DNA of 64,000 nt, from NCBI GenBank assembly GCA_930367215.1, contig OV884060.1, positions 212,787,253 to 212,851,252 of the forward strand. Direction: 5' to 3'. Source of the DNA: Pollenia angustigena. Its lineage: Eukaryota > Arthropoda > Insecta > Diptera > Polleniidae. Every line of letters starts with the position of its first letter. Within the stretch, counting starts at the first letter, position 1. Below are positions 36,008 through 46,116 of this stretch, in pieces. The position numbers and the translations under genes were made by a program. Under the pieces are notes generated by a model. It worked only from the letters and a program-made list of their open reading frames with translations, searched no databases and was not told where the DNA came from.

Positions 36008-36569
36008 CAAGGCGAATTGACTAGAAGGTGGGGTCAAGTCAACATGTGGTGTTTTGTATTATTTGTATTTGTATTTATTATTAATATTTGCCTTTCTAAA
36101 GCAACAAGATATAAAATCTTATGAATAACAGCTCTAGAATCCGATGAGTTATCAGATATAATATTCGTAAATAATATTTGTTGAAACTAAAAATACTAAT
36201 CTAGTGAATTTTAATATAAATGAACATTAATAACATTTTAAACTTGAAGAACAATGAAGTAAAAAATAATAAAATAACATAACAAGAAGATTATACATTT
36301 ATAATTTAAAACTTTATGCATAGTACGTCATTAACAATTTTTTGAATTTCATAGCGTTGCTGGTGAGTTGAATATTTGTAGGAAGATGGTTCCAGAGATA
36401 TATTGTGTAAACAAAAAATTGGTTCGGTGGTCGAGTTGTCAAAGTTTGTATACAAACTAGTTTTTTATGTAAACAAACCTGTTATTTTTACTAGCAATAT
36501 TTTTGACGACCCGACCGCAGAAGCATTGTAGTTGTAGAGTTGACCTCACCTTCTAGTCAATTCGCCTTG
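36008..36569. mobile_element. CAAGGCGAATT-ended MITE, long copy
   Basis: Terminal inverted repeats start 'caaggcgaattgactagaag' and continue 'gtg'. An exact 8-bp duplication 'taaccata' flanks it (36000-36007 and 36570-36577). The 562-bp body has no frame resembling a transposase. An 8-bp duplication together with a CA start would fit hAT or P superfamilies. Confidence 0.88.
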
Positions 36570-36872
36570 TAACCATAGCTATATTAAACAGCTTTTCGGA
36601 ACAACGTTATTTCCATTAACACTGTATTTGATTAAAGGTGACACCATAGCCGCAGAAACCAATTAAATTTTTGTTTGTTGCCATGTTATAGCATAATGGT
36701 ATGGTACGTCTAATTTGAGCTTTAACCCATAAAGTTAAAAAAAGTAAAGGAAAATTGAGATTTCAGAATACGCTACTTCAATTTTCTTCGTGTTGTTTAT
36801 TTGAAAAATATCTACTTTGCCTAAATAAATACATGTTTGTGTATTTTAAAATATTTGTTTTGTGTTAAAAAA
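36570..36872. repeat. Relic of a dispersed repeat
   Basis: 'ccgcagaaaccaatt', 'atggtatggtacgtctaatt' and 'gagctttaa' are in the same order as similar strings at 1018-1116, so this is another copy of that unnamed repeat. No gene is seen. Confidence 0.45.
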
Positions 36873-37353
36873 TAAAGGGTGTCCAAATTTGAGGTATCAT
36901 CTGTCAATGTTAATCGCTAAAGGGAGATGATCCGTAGCTTTTTGTGGCGAAACATTTATGATTTAAACGTAGAGAATATGTGGTTTTAATAGGTTGGTGA
37001 CACTTGCTACACGGCAAGAGAAACAATGGATCTTTTCAAAGAAAAGTCTCATTCATTGGTCACCAAGACCGTGCGATTTGACACCTTTAGACTATTTTTT
37101 GTGTTTTTTTAAATCGAAAGTGTACATCAATAATCCCACAACAGTTCAAGAGCTTAAAAATAACACTAACGAACAGATATCAACCCTTGACAACAATTTT
37201 TTTTGAAAAACGTAATTGAGAATTTTGGTAAAAGATCGGAAGCTTGCCTAGCCAGTAGGGAGCAGGGATGTCAGATGTGACGATTTTACGTCATTTTGAC
37301 GATTTTTTTCGATGATTTTACCAAAATGACGATTGACGATTTTTAATCTAGAG

Positions 37354-37535
37354 CTGCCATCGGCAACCTATACTATTACATTTTGCGACTATATGCGTTG
37401 TATGAATTTTACATATGTTGTTGTTAATGTTGTTAAATTCTCTGCAATATGTGTGCACATGTACGTAATAAAAGAGCATACAAGAGAATAAAAGAGAAAA
37501 GAGAAAACGCGGCGCCCTGATTTTGCCGATGGCTG
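37354..37535. mobile_element. 182-bp hAT-type MITE
   Basis: Ends 'c(t/a)gccatcggcaa' on both strands, with an exact 8-bp duplication 'atctagag' (37346-37353 and 37536-37543). It sits inside the hAT element at 37263-38919. The body is non-coding. Confidence 0.85.
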
Positions 37536-37684
37536 ATCTAGAGTCACTTAGTTTTTGACGATTTCATCCCGTCAATAAATTTATTTTAAACTTTAATCTG
37601 GCATCAATTTTATAACACTTCAATCTGGCAATTAAAATTTTTTCTTAGTTTGTATATGTGTGTAGAGGCGAATATATATTTATA

Positions 37685-38755
37685 CTAGCGGACCCGACGA
37701 ACTTCGCCTCGTCCCAATTTTAAGCCTTCAGACAAACTTAAGAGTAATAATACAACACAAATATTTAAATTTTCAATGTGTTTTATTTGAATGGAATCAG
37801 TAGAGAGCGAGTTGATGAACAATGTTTTTCGATTTGTTTTCCGGCGCAAAAACAAATAACGAAGATGGTTTCCCAACGAACAGCTGACCGTGCGGAAAAC
37901 GGGGAAATTCGAGATTAATCTCACAGACTTCTAGTGATTGGCTTTGCGATTTATTGATTGTCATTGCAAATGTCAATCGAACGGGGAACTAAATCCGCTT
38001 GAATTGGAATGAAAGGTCAGTTGGAATAATGGGAATTCGTGGGATAAAGACTTCCTCTCCTTTGAATTTGCCCTTGATTATTGTCGCCTGAATCACATTG
38101 TTCATTAGCTTTTTCACGGACAAACGCGTACCGTTGCACATTTTTGGAGGATTGAGATTCCGCAACATGATTATGATCGATACCATCTTCAGCTGAAAAT
38201 TATGCGGCGGAGTTCCTGGAACATCAAGCGAGTTCAAAAATTCCGACGGGTAGCTGGTCGGTTAATTTTCGTCGGTCACGCAGTCAACAGATTTGTACGT
38301 ATGCAGTTGTCCTGCGATTTGACTTTGAATAATTAAGTTTAAGCTATCGACGTCCTTATTCTTCGCTGCTAGTACTGCCCGTTCACGAATCCAATCGAGA
38401 TTTTTGTAATTTTGTGCAATACCAGGGAACACTATGCTGATGAGTTCCTCCTTGGACGATGTGAATTCACAAAAATTTTCAGGGAACGATATCAATCCAT
38501 TCGGAACCTCAACAGGAATTTGGCCGTTGCCAAGCTCCAGCAGTTGCCCCGAGAATTTAGCAGCCGATGGGTCGTTCTGCAATGCGACTCTCATGTTTGT
38601 GGTCAATTGCAACTTCTGGACATGCCTCCACAAAGACGACGATTACAGGCACGCGTTAAGTTCATCCGCAGCAGAAGATTTGGGGATGACAGGAAGTGTT
38701 TGACGAAAATCTCCGGAGAGCAATATCAAAGCCCCACTAAATCGTCTTAAGTATT
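37685..38755 (-). pseudogene. Helitron helicase (Pif1-like) C-terminal fragment and 3' end
   Basis: In minus-strand order the fragment reads GALILLSGDFRQTLPVIP (helicase motif III region), a stop after ADELNACL, then WRHVQKLQLTTNMRV. Further on come LRNLNPPKMCNGTRL, IPRIPIIPTDLSFQFKRI, a stop, [15 protein letters not shown] (motif V region), PHGQLFVG and KNIVHQLAL. This order is that of Helitron Rep/helicase proteins, where the helicase unwinds DNA for rolling-circle transposition. The Walker A region and the whole Rep domain are absent. 'CTAG' at 37685-37688, next to a T on the minus strand and preceded by 'cgaagttcg', fits a Helitron 3' end (inferred). Three or more stops show decay. Confidence 0.88.
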
Positions 38756-38989
38756 AAAAATTCTATATTTTTTAGTTTTGTATAATTTTAATCCGTGTTG
38801 ATAAAAAAACGATTTTTTATATGACGATTTTTGACGGTTTTTTTCAGAACTAATGACGATTATGACGATTTTTTTTAAAAATTTTGACGATAATTCGAAA
38901 AAAACATCTAACATCACTGGTAGGGAGGGTCAATTGGCCAACATAATTTTTCGTTTTTAATCGGAACCTATTTGTAGTAAACTGAAATA

Positions 38990-39440
38990 AAAATCAAAAA
39001 GTAATTTCAATTTTTGGGAATACAAAATTTTAATTTCAAAAGATTTTGTTATTCGTGCTTAATTCCCAGTTTTTATTCTTGATAAAAACACTTGCAATTT
39101 ATTGTTGATGGGATAAGCTATTCCTATGCATTTCACTGGTTGCTTAGGCCAGATCATCAGGAAACTTCATCCATAAAGATTTTAGACAAACTAAAGATAT
39201 TAAACCAAATAAAACTGTTAAACGTATAAGACTTATAGCAACAGTCCTACTTGTAACAATATCAAAGCTTGAACAAAATACATCAACAATAAAAAAGTGG
39301 GTTTATCTCATCTTACACTCCCCACCACAATTAGTTGAAATTCTCTCAACATTAATTGTAGTTGTAAGTAGGTTAAGAAAAACAAAATAAAAAACAAACA
39401 ACAACTTACAAAAGATGTTGTCAATTAAGTGTTTTTTTAG
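38990..39440 (-). repeat. Hammerhead-bearing repeat unit inside the mariner element
   Basis: One full unit of about 450 bp in minus orientation, with the same landmarks as the copies at 27.6-29.2 kb: 'attcccagtttttattcttg', 'aaaactgttaaacgtataag' and, on the minus strand, 'cttacaactacaatt'. Its borders with the mariner sequence are approximate. Confidence 0.75.
39110..39172 (-). ncRNA. Hammerhead ribozyme motif, copy E
   Basis: Minus strand core CUGAUGA (39154-39160), stem II UCUGG/CCAGU and GAAA are intact, and GGAU pairs with AUCC in stem I. Stem III is AUGCAU instead of AUGCGCAU: two bases are missing but it is still a perfect palindrome. The predicted cut is between 39125 and 39124. The shorter stem III makes a single molecule less likely to fold well. 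Confidence 0.68.
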
Positions 39441-39455
39441 GCCGTGTCTAAAATC

Positions 39456-39620
39456 AATAATCCCACAACAGTTCAAGAGCTTAAAAACAACACTAACGAA
39501 CAGATATCAACCCTTGACAACAATTTTTTGAAAAACGTAATTGAGAATTTTGGTAAAAGATCGGAAGCTTGCCTAGCCAGTAGGGAGGGTCAATTGACCA
39601 ACATAATTTTTCATTTTTAA
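39456..39620 (+). pseudogene. mariner-like transposase C-terminus, second copy
   Basis: Reads SSRAxK-type sequence 'NNPTTVQELKNNTNEQIS', then TLDNNFLKNVIENFGKR, SEACLASREGQLTNIIFHF and a stop. It covers the last ~50 residues of a mariner-like transposase without the frameshift of the first copy. The catalytic domain is missing. Confidence 0.8.
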
Positions 39621-39730
39621 TCGGAACCTATTTGTAATAAACTGAAATAAAAATGTTTTTAATATCTCACAAAAGAAATCTTTTTTTTAATTAAAATTAA
39701 AATGATAACTCAATTCTTGGGCACCCTTTA

Positions 39731-40485
39731 CTCATGTACGTTTTTTTTCTTACTGGCACGTTTCTCTTTCTACAAAAATTTCTTTCGTTATTTACTTTAA
39801 GAAAATATATTTATTTATATTTATTCCCTAAATACACATGTAAACATAAGTACATATTTACTTAACAGTTTATGTACACTAGAAATTTGTATTTTCCAAT
39901 CAAGAGGCGTTAACATTAAATTTATTATTATGGCTGATCAACGCAAATATTTACTTTAACTAGTCTACACATTATTTTTTTACATTTTGACTACCATTTA
40001 CTGCTGTAAACAAAGTACTGCTACTTCTTTGTCATGCAACTATAACGCTACTGTTACTATTGTTGAGTACTGCAGCAACAACGAACGCTCTTTCACTCTG
40101 TTAATTCTGTTGAACGTTGCCGTCGACAATTTTCCAAACAGGGAGAAAAAAACATACTTTAAAAAAAACGTGTCATAGTTGTTACAAAAAAAAAAATAAT
40201 TATATTTTTTGTTTTTTTTTTTTATTTATTTTTCTATTATTGAATCTTTCTTATCGAAAATTACAATATGTATTCAAATCTTAATTCCTCTTGTTGTTTA
40301 TTAGTTGTTACCAATGTAACCACTAACTGCTGTATTCAAATTTTAAAAATGTCTTCTAGTTAGGCTCAAAGTATCGGGTCTTTTTAGCCTCTGGTGACCT
40401 TCGAACTGAAGCAGACCCCGAGCATCAGTAAAATATACAAAAAGTATTTTAACAATTATTTGAATACGTAAGAGAAAAAAAAGAA
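39731..40485. other. AT-rich DNA, nothing recognised
   Basis: The 63-codon frame at 39987-40178 has no recognisable domain. No repeat boundaries were found. Confidence 0.45.
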
Positions 40486-40493
40486 GTTATTAT

Positions 40494-41873
40494 TAGGGAG
40501 TAACGATACGACTTTTTGCCGATACTCAAAAAAATATCGGCATTACCGATACGAATATTAAATTTAAATTCAGGGTAAAATGAACAAAACTTAAGTAGAG
40601 TAATTTTTTATTATACGAAATTACAGTGTAAAAAATTATTAGCATTTAAAATTAAGATTTTAGAAACAACCAATTAAATTTGAATTCATGGTTAAATTAA
40701 TAAAAATTAAATTATTTTTTAGCAAAAAAATAGTATAAAAGATAATAAATATTAAAAATTTAAATTTAAAAAAAGTACTCTCAACTTTTTCAAAGGTGCA
40801 GTTGAAAATAGTCTCTCAGATGCGACAGAACTCATTTGAAAACTTAAGTATTTGTGCGCCATATTCTTAAATTTTGTGTATAAAATTTCACTCGAGCCTG
40901 TAAACAAGCGGATCTGCGTCTTTAGAAAAATTAGAAGATCTAAGGTATCTCTAGACTTCTTTTTTAGCGTTTTGAGAACAGAGGCTTATCCTTCTCGAAA
41001 TTTTCTTATAAGATATTTACAAACGCTTCAAAGGTCAGTTCTTGTAGACTGATCCGAACTTTTAATAGGTGTTGAGGAGACCAATACTTTTGGAATGCAG
41101 AGTCTTATTAGTAGCTCAAAAAAACGTTTTTTTTTTTGATCAATTGTCTTCAATATCAATATTCGAGCATAGAATCGAAGGTCAAGTATTGTAGATAAAC
41201 AATAAGTTTCATTATTCTCTACACCCTAAAGTTTTTTATTCAGAGCTAATGCTAAGTTAGTCGCCAATTTTTTGGACTCAGAAAAATTCTGTATCTCAGT
41301 TTTTTCATTTATTGTATTTTCTAACAATGTTCGAAGACTGTTAACCAGTGGAATAGAATCAGGCAATGTAGCAGTGGCTTTGCTTATGGATTTTGTGGTC
41401 TTTCCGAAGAAACCCAAAATTTGTAACAACATTATGTTTATTCTCAAAAATAAGTAGAAAAAACTAAAAACCTATGAATACATGCATTATTTATCAATAA
41501 TAAAACACTTAACTACTATTGTGCAAAGCAAAACGGTTACAACTGCAGGTCCACATAAAGCGTTCATGCGTTGATTGATCTTTCCAAAAGTAATAGTGTA
41601 AAATTGTATTGGCAAGTTGCCTAGCAAACGCGTAAAATATCGTATCGAAAGCATGAAGTAGGATTACTTTCTACTTCATCATCCATTTTGAAAAAAGGTC
41701 CAAAAAGCAACGTACGCATAGAACGCATGGTGTGGACCTCCAGCTTAAGAATTATAAGAAACAATTTATTTTTCTGATTGATGTAGTTACGCAAAAAATA
41801 AGCGGTATCGCCCACACCGATATATCGGCAAACTCGAAGTATCGCCGATATATCGGTATTTGTTACATCCCTA
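40494..41873. mobile_element. hAT transposon, decayed
   Basis: Left end 'tagggagtaacgatacg' and minus-strand right end 'tagggatgtaacaaatacc' are imperfect inverted repeats. An exact 8-bp duplication 'gttattat' flanks it (40486-40493 and 41874-41881). Subterminal 'ccgata(t/c)' boxes recur at both ends ('gccgatact', 'accgatacg', 'tatcgccgatatatcggt'). A minus-strand frame at 41226-41447 may be a transposase remnant. Confidence 0.9.
41226..41447 (-). pseudogene. Possible hAT transposase fragment
   Basis: This 73-codon frame includes TKSISKATATLPDSIPLV and NSLRTLLENTINEK. The pattern resembles the stretch of hAT transposases where 'T..lS....PT...vlP....L...L' is found. It lies in the middle of a hAT element bounded by clear target duplications, which supports the reading, but the match is weak and no catalytic residue is visible. 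Confidence 0.45.
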
Positions 41874-41993
41874 GTTATTATAAATTTAAGGAAGACGACC
41901 TTTATATCTCATTTGTCCTAACGTATAATGTTCGTATTATCCAATTAGTGAAACTTGACTTTTGTATGTCCCCTAGTTGCAAGATACTAAAGG

Positions 41994-42104
41994 CCTTATT
42001 CATAAACAATACTCCTTGCTTATAACAGGTTTTTAAGACGAATTTTATATGAAAATTTCTTAAATTAACCTTTAATAAAACTGAAATATTTTTTATGAAT
42101 AAGG
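41994..42104. mobile_element. 111-bp palindrome-ended MITE
   Basis: Ends 'ccttattcataaa' in inverted orientation (the right arm reads 'tttatgaataagg', with an extra t). The interior is AT-rich and non-coding. No clear target duplication was found. Confidence 0.6.
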
Positions 42105-42809
42105 GGAAAGAAGATTAAAAAAAATTAATAAAATAAAAGATTATAAAGATATGCGTGTTGCATTAAATGGAATGGATTTTTTTTAATGGGCCACAAAACG
42201 TTCGTTTTCGTATCTATACGTTTATTTATTCTTAATTCAATTTTGTTAAATAATTTCAAAAAACGGCAAAAGTGGCATGAATTTATTTCTAACACTTTAG
42301 GGTTACAACGGCAACGCTGCTTCTGTTTTTGTGAAAGGGTTGGTGTTATAACGATTGTTATGCATACATACATACCTACTTATGATGTTTTTGTTTATGT
42401 TTGGTATTTATTTGTTTACATATTTTAAAGTGTTTTTCTTAAATGTCTTTCTTAAATTGTTGTTTTTTTACTTTTCTTGTTTTTTTTTATTTTTGTAATG
42501 ATAAATCATTTATTGCAGGGGATGTAGTTCTCACTGTAGTGTTTACTTAACTTTAACTTGAGATTTTTTCTTTAAGTTAAATTATTTTTTGTTTTTCTAT
42601 TGTTTAGTTTACTATCATGATACAAGTTGGCATAGACTTGAATCGTAAAGGCCAACAACAAAAGTAACAAATATAAACAATCTGTTTGTTATAGTTTCAT
42701 CTTTTGTTTGATTTTTTTTTATATTTTGCTTTTGTAATTTTTATGGTTTAAAATGTTTCCTTTTTTATTTAGCACGTGAATTAAAGTTGTCATTATATCC
42801 CAGCAAATC
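42105..42809. other. AT-rich DNA, nothing recognised
   Basis: Opposite-strand frames at 42125-42428 are mutual shadows without motif. Long T-runs occur. No gene is supported. Confidence 0.45.
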
Positions 42810-42945
42810 TTTTTATATCCTTCACCAGAGGTGGAAAAGGTTATACTATATAAGTTTGTCATTCCGTTTGTAATTTCTACAATATTGTTATTTATCAGTA
42901 GCGAAGTTGACTTTATGATGTCCGTCTATCCGGTGCAATGAGTTG
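42810..42945 (-). repeat. Dispersed fly repeat, minus-strand copy
   Basis: On the minus strand it shares 'agaaattacaaacggaatga', 'caaacttatata' and the 'ggtgaaggatataaaaa' end with the repeat at 1195-3165. It also shares 'gacggacatcat' next to 'gtcaacttcgct'. Confidence 0.6.
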
Positions 42946-42971
42946 TTATATGCATATTTATATCACATATA

Positions 42972-43202
42972 CAGCCATGTCACAGAGTACAATTCCGTTC
43001 GGAATTGAAGAAAACATATTTGTTTATTGATAGAAAGTGTATTTTGATAGTTTTTTGGCCTTTCAGATACAGAAAACTCCCATTCCGTGCATGAAAACAA
43101 AAATGGTTTCATTCCGAATTTTTTTTTTTCGTCATTTTCTGAAGCACAAAAATACGGAATGAATTCCGTTTCCGAACGGAATTGTACTCTGTGACATGGC
43201 TG
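42972..43202. mobile_element. MITE with long perfect terminal repeats (CAGCC type)
   Basis: Terminal inverted repeats start 'cagccatgtcacagagtaca' and continue 'attccgttcggaa', more than 30 bp without a mismatch. The 3-bp flanks are both 'ata' (42969-42971 and 43203-43205). A 3-bp duplication fits PIF/Harbinger or CACTA-type elements. The near-perfect ends point to recent insertion. Confidence 0.8.
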
Positions 43203-44336
43203 ATAGTCCGGAGTTTGTTGATATATGTATAAATTCTATTAAAAAACTATTTTATTTCTAATTCTTTCAGTCGATACTGAACGAATCGAAATTATTTTCC
43301 CAGTGTTGTGAAAACTCAAATAAATGTTTCACAACACTCAAAAAAAAAAAATTTCGATCCGTTGGCCATCGACGGGAAGGATTAAAAATAAAATTGCTTT
43401 CGAAGCGAAAAAGAATTCTAACAAAATTATTCCCATCACCGAAAGTAACAAAGTAAGTCAAAAAAGAAAATTCGAAAATATTTTGAGGTTTGTAAGTAAA
43501 CTACCATTAATTTCGGGAGCCATTGAGATGTGTTTTTTACCGTTACCTCAGGAACGAAACACTTTTTGATTTAGTCCGTTATAGACCTGGATAGAGTTAA
43601 ACTTTGCGAAGATTTTCGCACTAGTTTTGAAAGACTTTATGTATTATAATTTATGACTTCATTCGGTTTTTGCGCAGTTGGTTTGACGATGTCCATCTGT
43701 TTTTCAGCTTATCTGGAGAAATGCAAGAGCGAAAGTTTCCAAATTAGGTACAAGCATCTTGGCTATCAATACAAAACATGGGCGGAATTGGCGAATTGGG
43801 CATGGCACCTCCCGTACAAAGATTTCTGTATATCTGGAGAACGGCAATAGCCCAAGTTTCCAAATTTAGTACATGCATATTGGTTATCAATACACAACAT
43901 CCGACAAAATGGCGGTATTTCAGAAGTAGACGTGGCACAAAATAGATTTATTATATCTAAAAAATGATGCAATAAGAACATCAATTTCTTGGTTAAGGGA
44001 ATATAAGATTCCGTAACGCCGAATACAGTACTCTTACTTGTTTTTAAATAGAAATAGTTGGCAACTTTAAAAACAAAACAATGGGCAAAAAAAATAATCA
44101 CCCTTATCGTGGTTGGCGTATTTATAATACGCCTGCGACTGTTTGGTAATAGATTAAAGGAAATAAGTTCACGTTCTCCTTGTGTTTTTATACAAAATAC
44201 TTTGAGTTAAACTACTATTTTGAGTTGTTTCTTCATCGGGGGCATTTCTAAAATGAAATTGATTATCAAATTGAGTGCAGCCTGTACCATAGCTTTCAAT
44301 TCAAATTAGTTTTGGCAAGCAGTTTTGTGGGTGCAG
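43203..44336. other. Repeat debris, no gene
   Basis: Near 43720-43900 there are two diverged direct repeats, 'gaaagtttccaaattaggta' followed by 'caagcat' and 'caagtttccaaatttagtac' followed by 'atgcat'; the segment ends 'ctcttacttgttt', like the minus-strand dispersed repeat at 10388-10640. Opposite-strand frames at 43267-43569 and 43653-44101 have no motif and shadow each other. Confidence 0.5.
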
Positions 44337-44671
44337 GGCTAGATTACACATTATACTTTGTATTAATACATGTCAAAAACGCAAGTAATATGACAACGTG
44401 TGATAGTGTGAATGCAATGTGTCACGAAAATGATAAGTATTATGAAAAAAGTGTGACATCACATACTACTTTTCATTGGATCAGGGTTGCATTTTATTGG
44501 ATCAGGTCTGCATTTTATTTCATGTGTGAGTGTTTATACTTTGTGTGATGGTGTGAACACAAACTGTCATATTAAATTAGATTTTTTGACAGTCGCAACA
44601 AAACTCATTAGATATCTATCTCACAAAGTATTATGGAATACGTAAGGCTTGTGAGACAGTGTAATCTAGCC
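44337..44671. mobile_element. MITE with 13-bp terminal inverted repeats
   Basis: Ends 'ggctagattacac' and its exact complement 'gtgtaatctagcc'. The inner ends also partly pair ('attatactttgt' against 'acaaagtattat'). The 335-bp body holds a direct repeat 'ttttattggatcagg(g/t)t' but no gene. No target duplication was found. Confidence 0.65.
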
Positions 44672-45612
44672 TTTAGGAAAATTGTTTCTTTGAAAATGTT
44701 ATTTGTGACGCAGAGGTGGAATTGAGCAAACAATTTTATTTATTAAGTTTTTCCGTAGTAATAAAACACTATTGTCAAAAGGTTTACAACATTGTATTGA
44801 AATATTAAACTGATTTCAAGCATTACTTAATGCCTTGAATTTGAGACCTAAAAACTCGGACGTAGACTATTTTGAAAATGGCAGCTATTTCACAAAATCA
44901 AAATTTTTTAAGATCGGTCCGCAATAATTTTCCAAATATTTTTTGAATTCTTACTTGTTAAAAGAATTAATAATTTTACTGGTCTATAGTGGATTATTTG
45001 CCATTTCAAAATAAAACCTGTCACATTCATGTTGAAAGATTGAAGCTGTAAATTTTTATAGGAAACCCCGAAAAAATATGTAAAATTGTAAAAAGAATTT
45101 ATTTTCGGTTTAGAAAATAGTAAATTGTTAGTCCTTATTTTCAAAATCTCCATGCTGTACCAAAAATACGATTTAGTTAAAAATAGAACATGTTTTTTAA
45201 AAAATGTTTTTGTTTAATTCGTACCCAACTAATCTTTATATTTTTTTTTTTTTAATTTCTAAAACCCAAATTTTAAACGCCCAGCGGCGAACTTTGCATA
45301 CCACATCACATCTCTTCAATAAAGTGTGTATCACTTCGTGTTCAATGAATTCTAGCTTACAAAGTGTATGACGGAAGTGTATGGAATTTACAAAAATTAA
45401 TTTCTTTCATCTTTTATAATGTTCTTATAATGTCTGTATGGGTCCCGTTATTTTTCATTTGCTACTTTGTTAAGTAGTTTATTTTTAATAAGGAAAAATC
45501 TAAAAATTTATCGCGAGTTTAACATATATTTTTTCAATTTATAACGAAAAACTGGTCTGAATGTCCTGAAAATCAAACATTCTGAAATAACGCGAAAATC
45601 CAAAAAGTCTAC
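44672..45612. other. AT-rich DNA, nothing recognised
   Basis: The 81-codon minus-strand frame at 44908-45153 has no motif. A short complementary pair, 'taaacgcc' near 45273 and 'ggcgttta' at 45958-45965, might mark ends of an element around the tandem repeat that follows, but it is too short to call. Confidence 0.4.
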
Positions 45613-45900
45613 CTGCTTACAATGTGTGTGAAGTAGTGTGCAAGACGCCTTCCACTTGCCCACGAAGTAAGCGAGATTGTGTATAGACCGTCTAATGTCT
45701 GCTTACAATGTGTGCGAAGTTGCGTGCAAGACGCCTTCCACTTGCCCACGAAGTACGCGAGATTGTGTATAGACTGTCTAATGTCTGCTTACAATGTGTG
45801 CGAAGTTGCGTGCAAGACGCCTTCCACTTGCCCACGAAGTAAGCGAGATTGTGTATAGATTGTCTACTGCCTGCTTACAATGTGTGTGAAGCAGTACTGA
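45613..45900. repeat. Minisatellite, 86-bp period, about 3.3 copies
   Basis: 'ctgcttacaatgtgtg' starts at 45613, 45699, 45785 and 45871. Between them are 'gcaagacgccttccacttgc' and 'gcgagattgtgtatag'. Copies differ by a few substitutions, mostly t/c and g/c. The motif 'cttac(a/t)(a/t)tgtgtg' also appears just outside, at 45936 ('gcttactttgtgtgc'). Confidence 0.9.
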
Positions 45901-46116
45901 GTTTATATTTATTGAATAAACACTATACTATCCCGCTTACTTTGTGTGCAAGTGGTAGGCGTTTACTCCAAAAATGCAGCAATGCATTCGAAAAAGTGTA
46001 CTAGGTTGTAATTCAGATGGTGTGCATTACTATCTTACTCGTGTCTATCACATCATCGCTTCTGTAATCGACAAATTCGCCCCTGGGCGCTTTTGGAAAT
46101 TTAAAATAGTACTTTG

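Larger units (their letters stand above)
37263..38919. mobile_element. hAT transposon nested in the mariner element
   Basis: Ends read 'cag(g/t)gatgt(c/t)agatgt' on both strands. An exact 8-bp duplication 'gtagggag' flanks it (37255-37262 and 38920-38927), and removing the element restores the mariner tail reading frame. Repeated 'tgacgatttt' motifs lie near both ends. It contains a 182-bp MITE (37354-37535) and a Helitron fragment (37685 to about 38755). No hAT transposase sequence remains. Confidence 0.9.
36994..38960 (+). pseudogene. mariner-like transposase C-terminus, first copy (interrupted)
   Basis: The readable frame has IHWSPRPCDLTPLDYFLCFF and KSKVYINNP, the mariner-type segment around the last catalytic aspartate (DLTPLDFFL), then TTVQELKNNTNEQIS. 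An extra T in a T-run at about 37196-37204 shifts the frame; the expected continuation KNVIENFGKRSEACLASR is found downstream of it. The end of the protein (GQLANIIFRF) lies at 38928-38960, beyond the hAT insertion. The enzyme would cut and paste the element; this copy is dead. Confidence 0.85.
36875..39728 (+). mobile_element. mariner-like transposon with nested insertions
   Basis: Ends match as inverted repeats: left 'aagggtgtccaaatttgag', right (minus strand) 'aagggtgcccaagaattgag', both followed closely by 'tatcat'. TA target dinucleotides flank it (36873-36874 and 39729-39730). Two transposase tails are inside (36994-37262 plus 38928-38960, and 39456-39620). A hAT element (37263-38919) cuts the first tail and a hammerhead-bearing repeat (about 38990-39440) separates the two tails. 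The duplicated tail suggests a rearrangement or two copies fused. Confidence 0.8.

Noticed and set aside
38412..38750. Plus-strand frames of 89 and 112 codons
   Set aside because: They are antisense shadows of the minus-strand Helitron helicase fragment.
42125..42428. Pair of ~80-codon frames on opposite strands
   Set aside because: Mutual shadows in AT-rich DNA, without motif.
45273..45965. Transposon bounded by 'taaacgcc' and 'ggcgttta' around the 86-bp minisatellite
   Set aside because: The inverted match is only about eight bases and no target duplication is seen.
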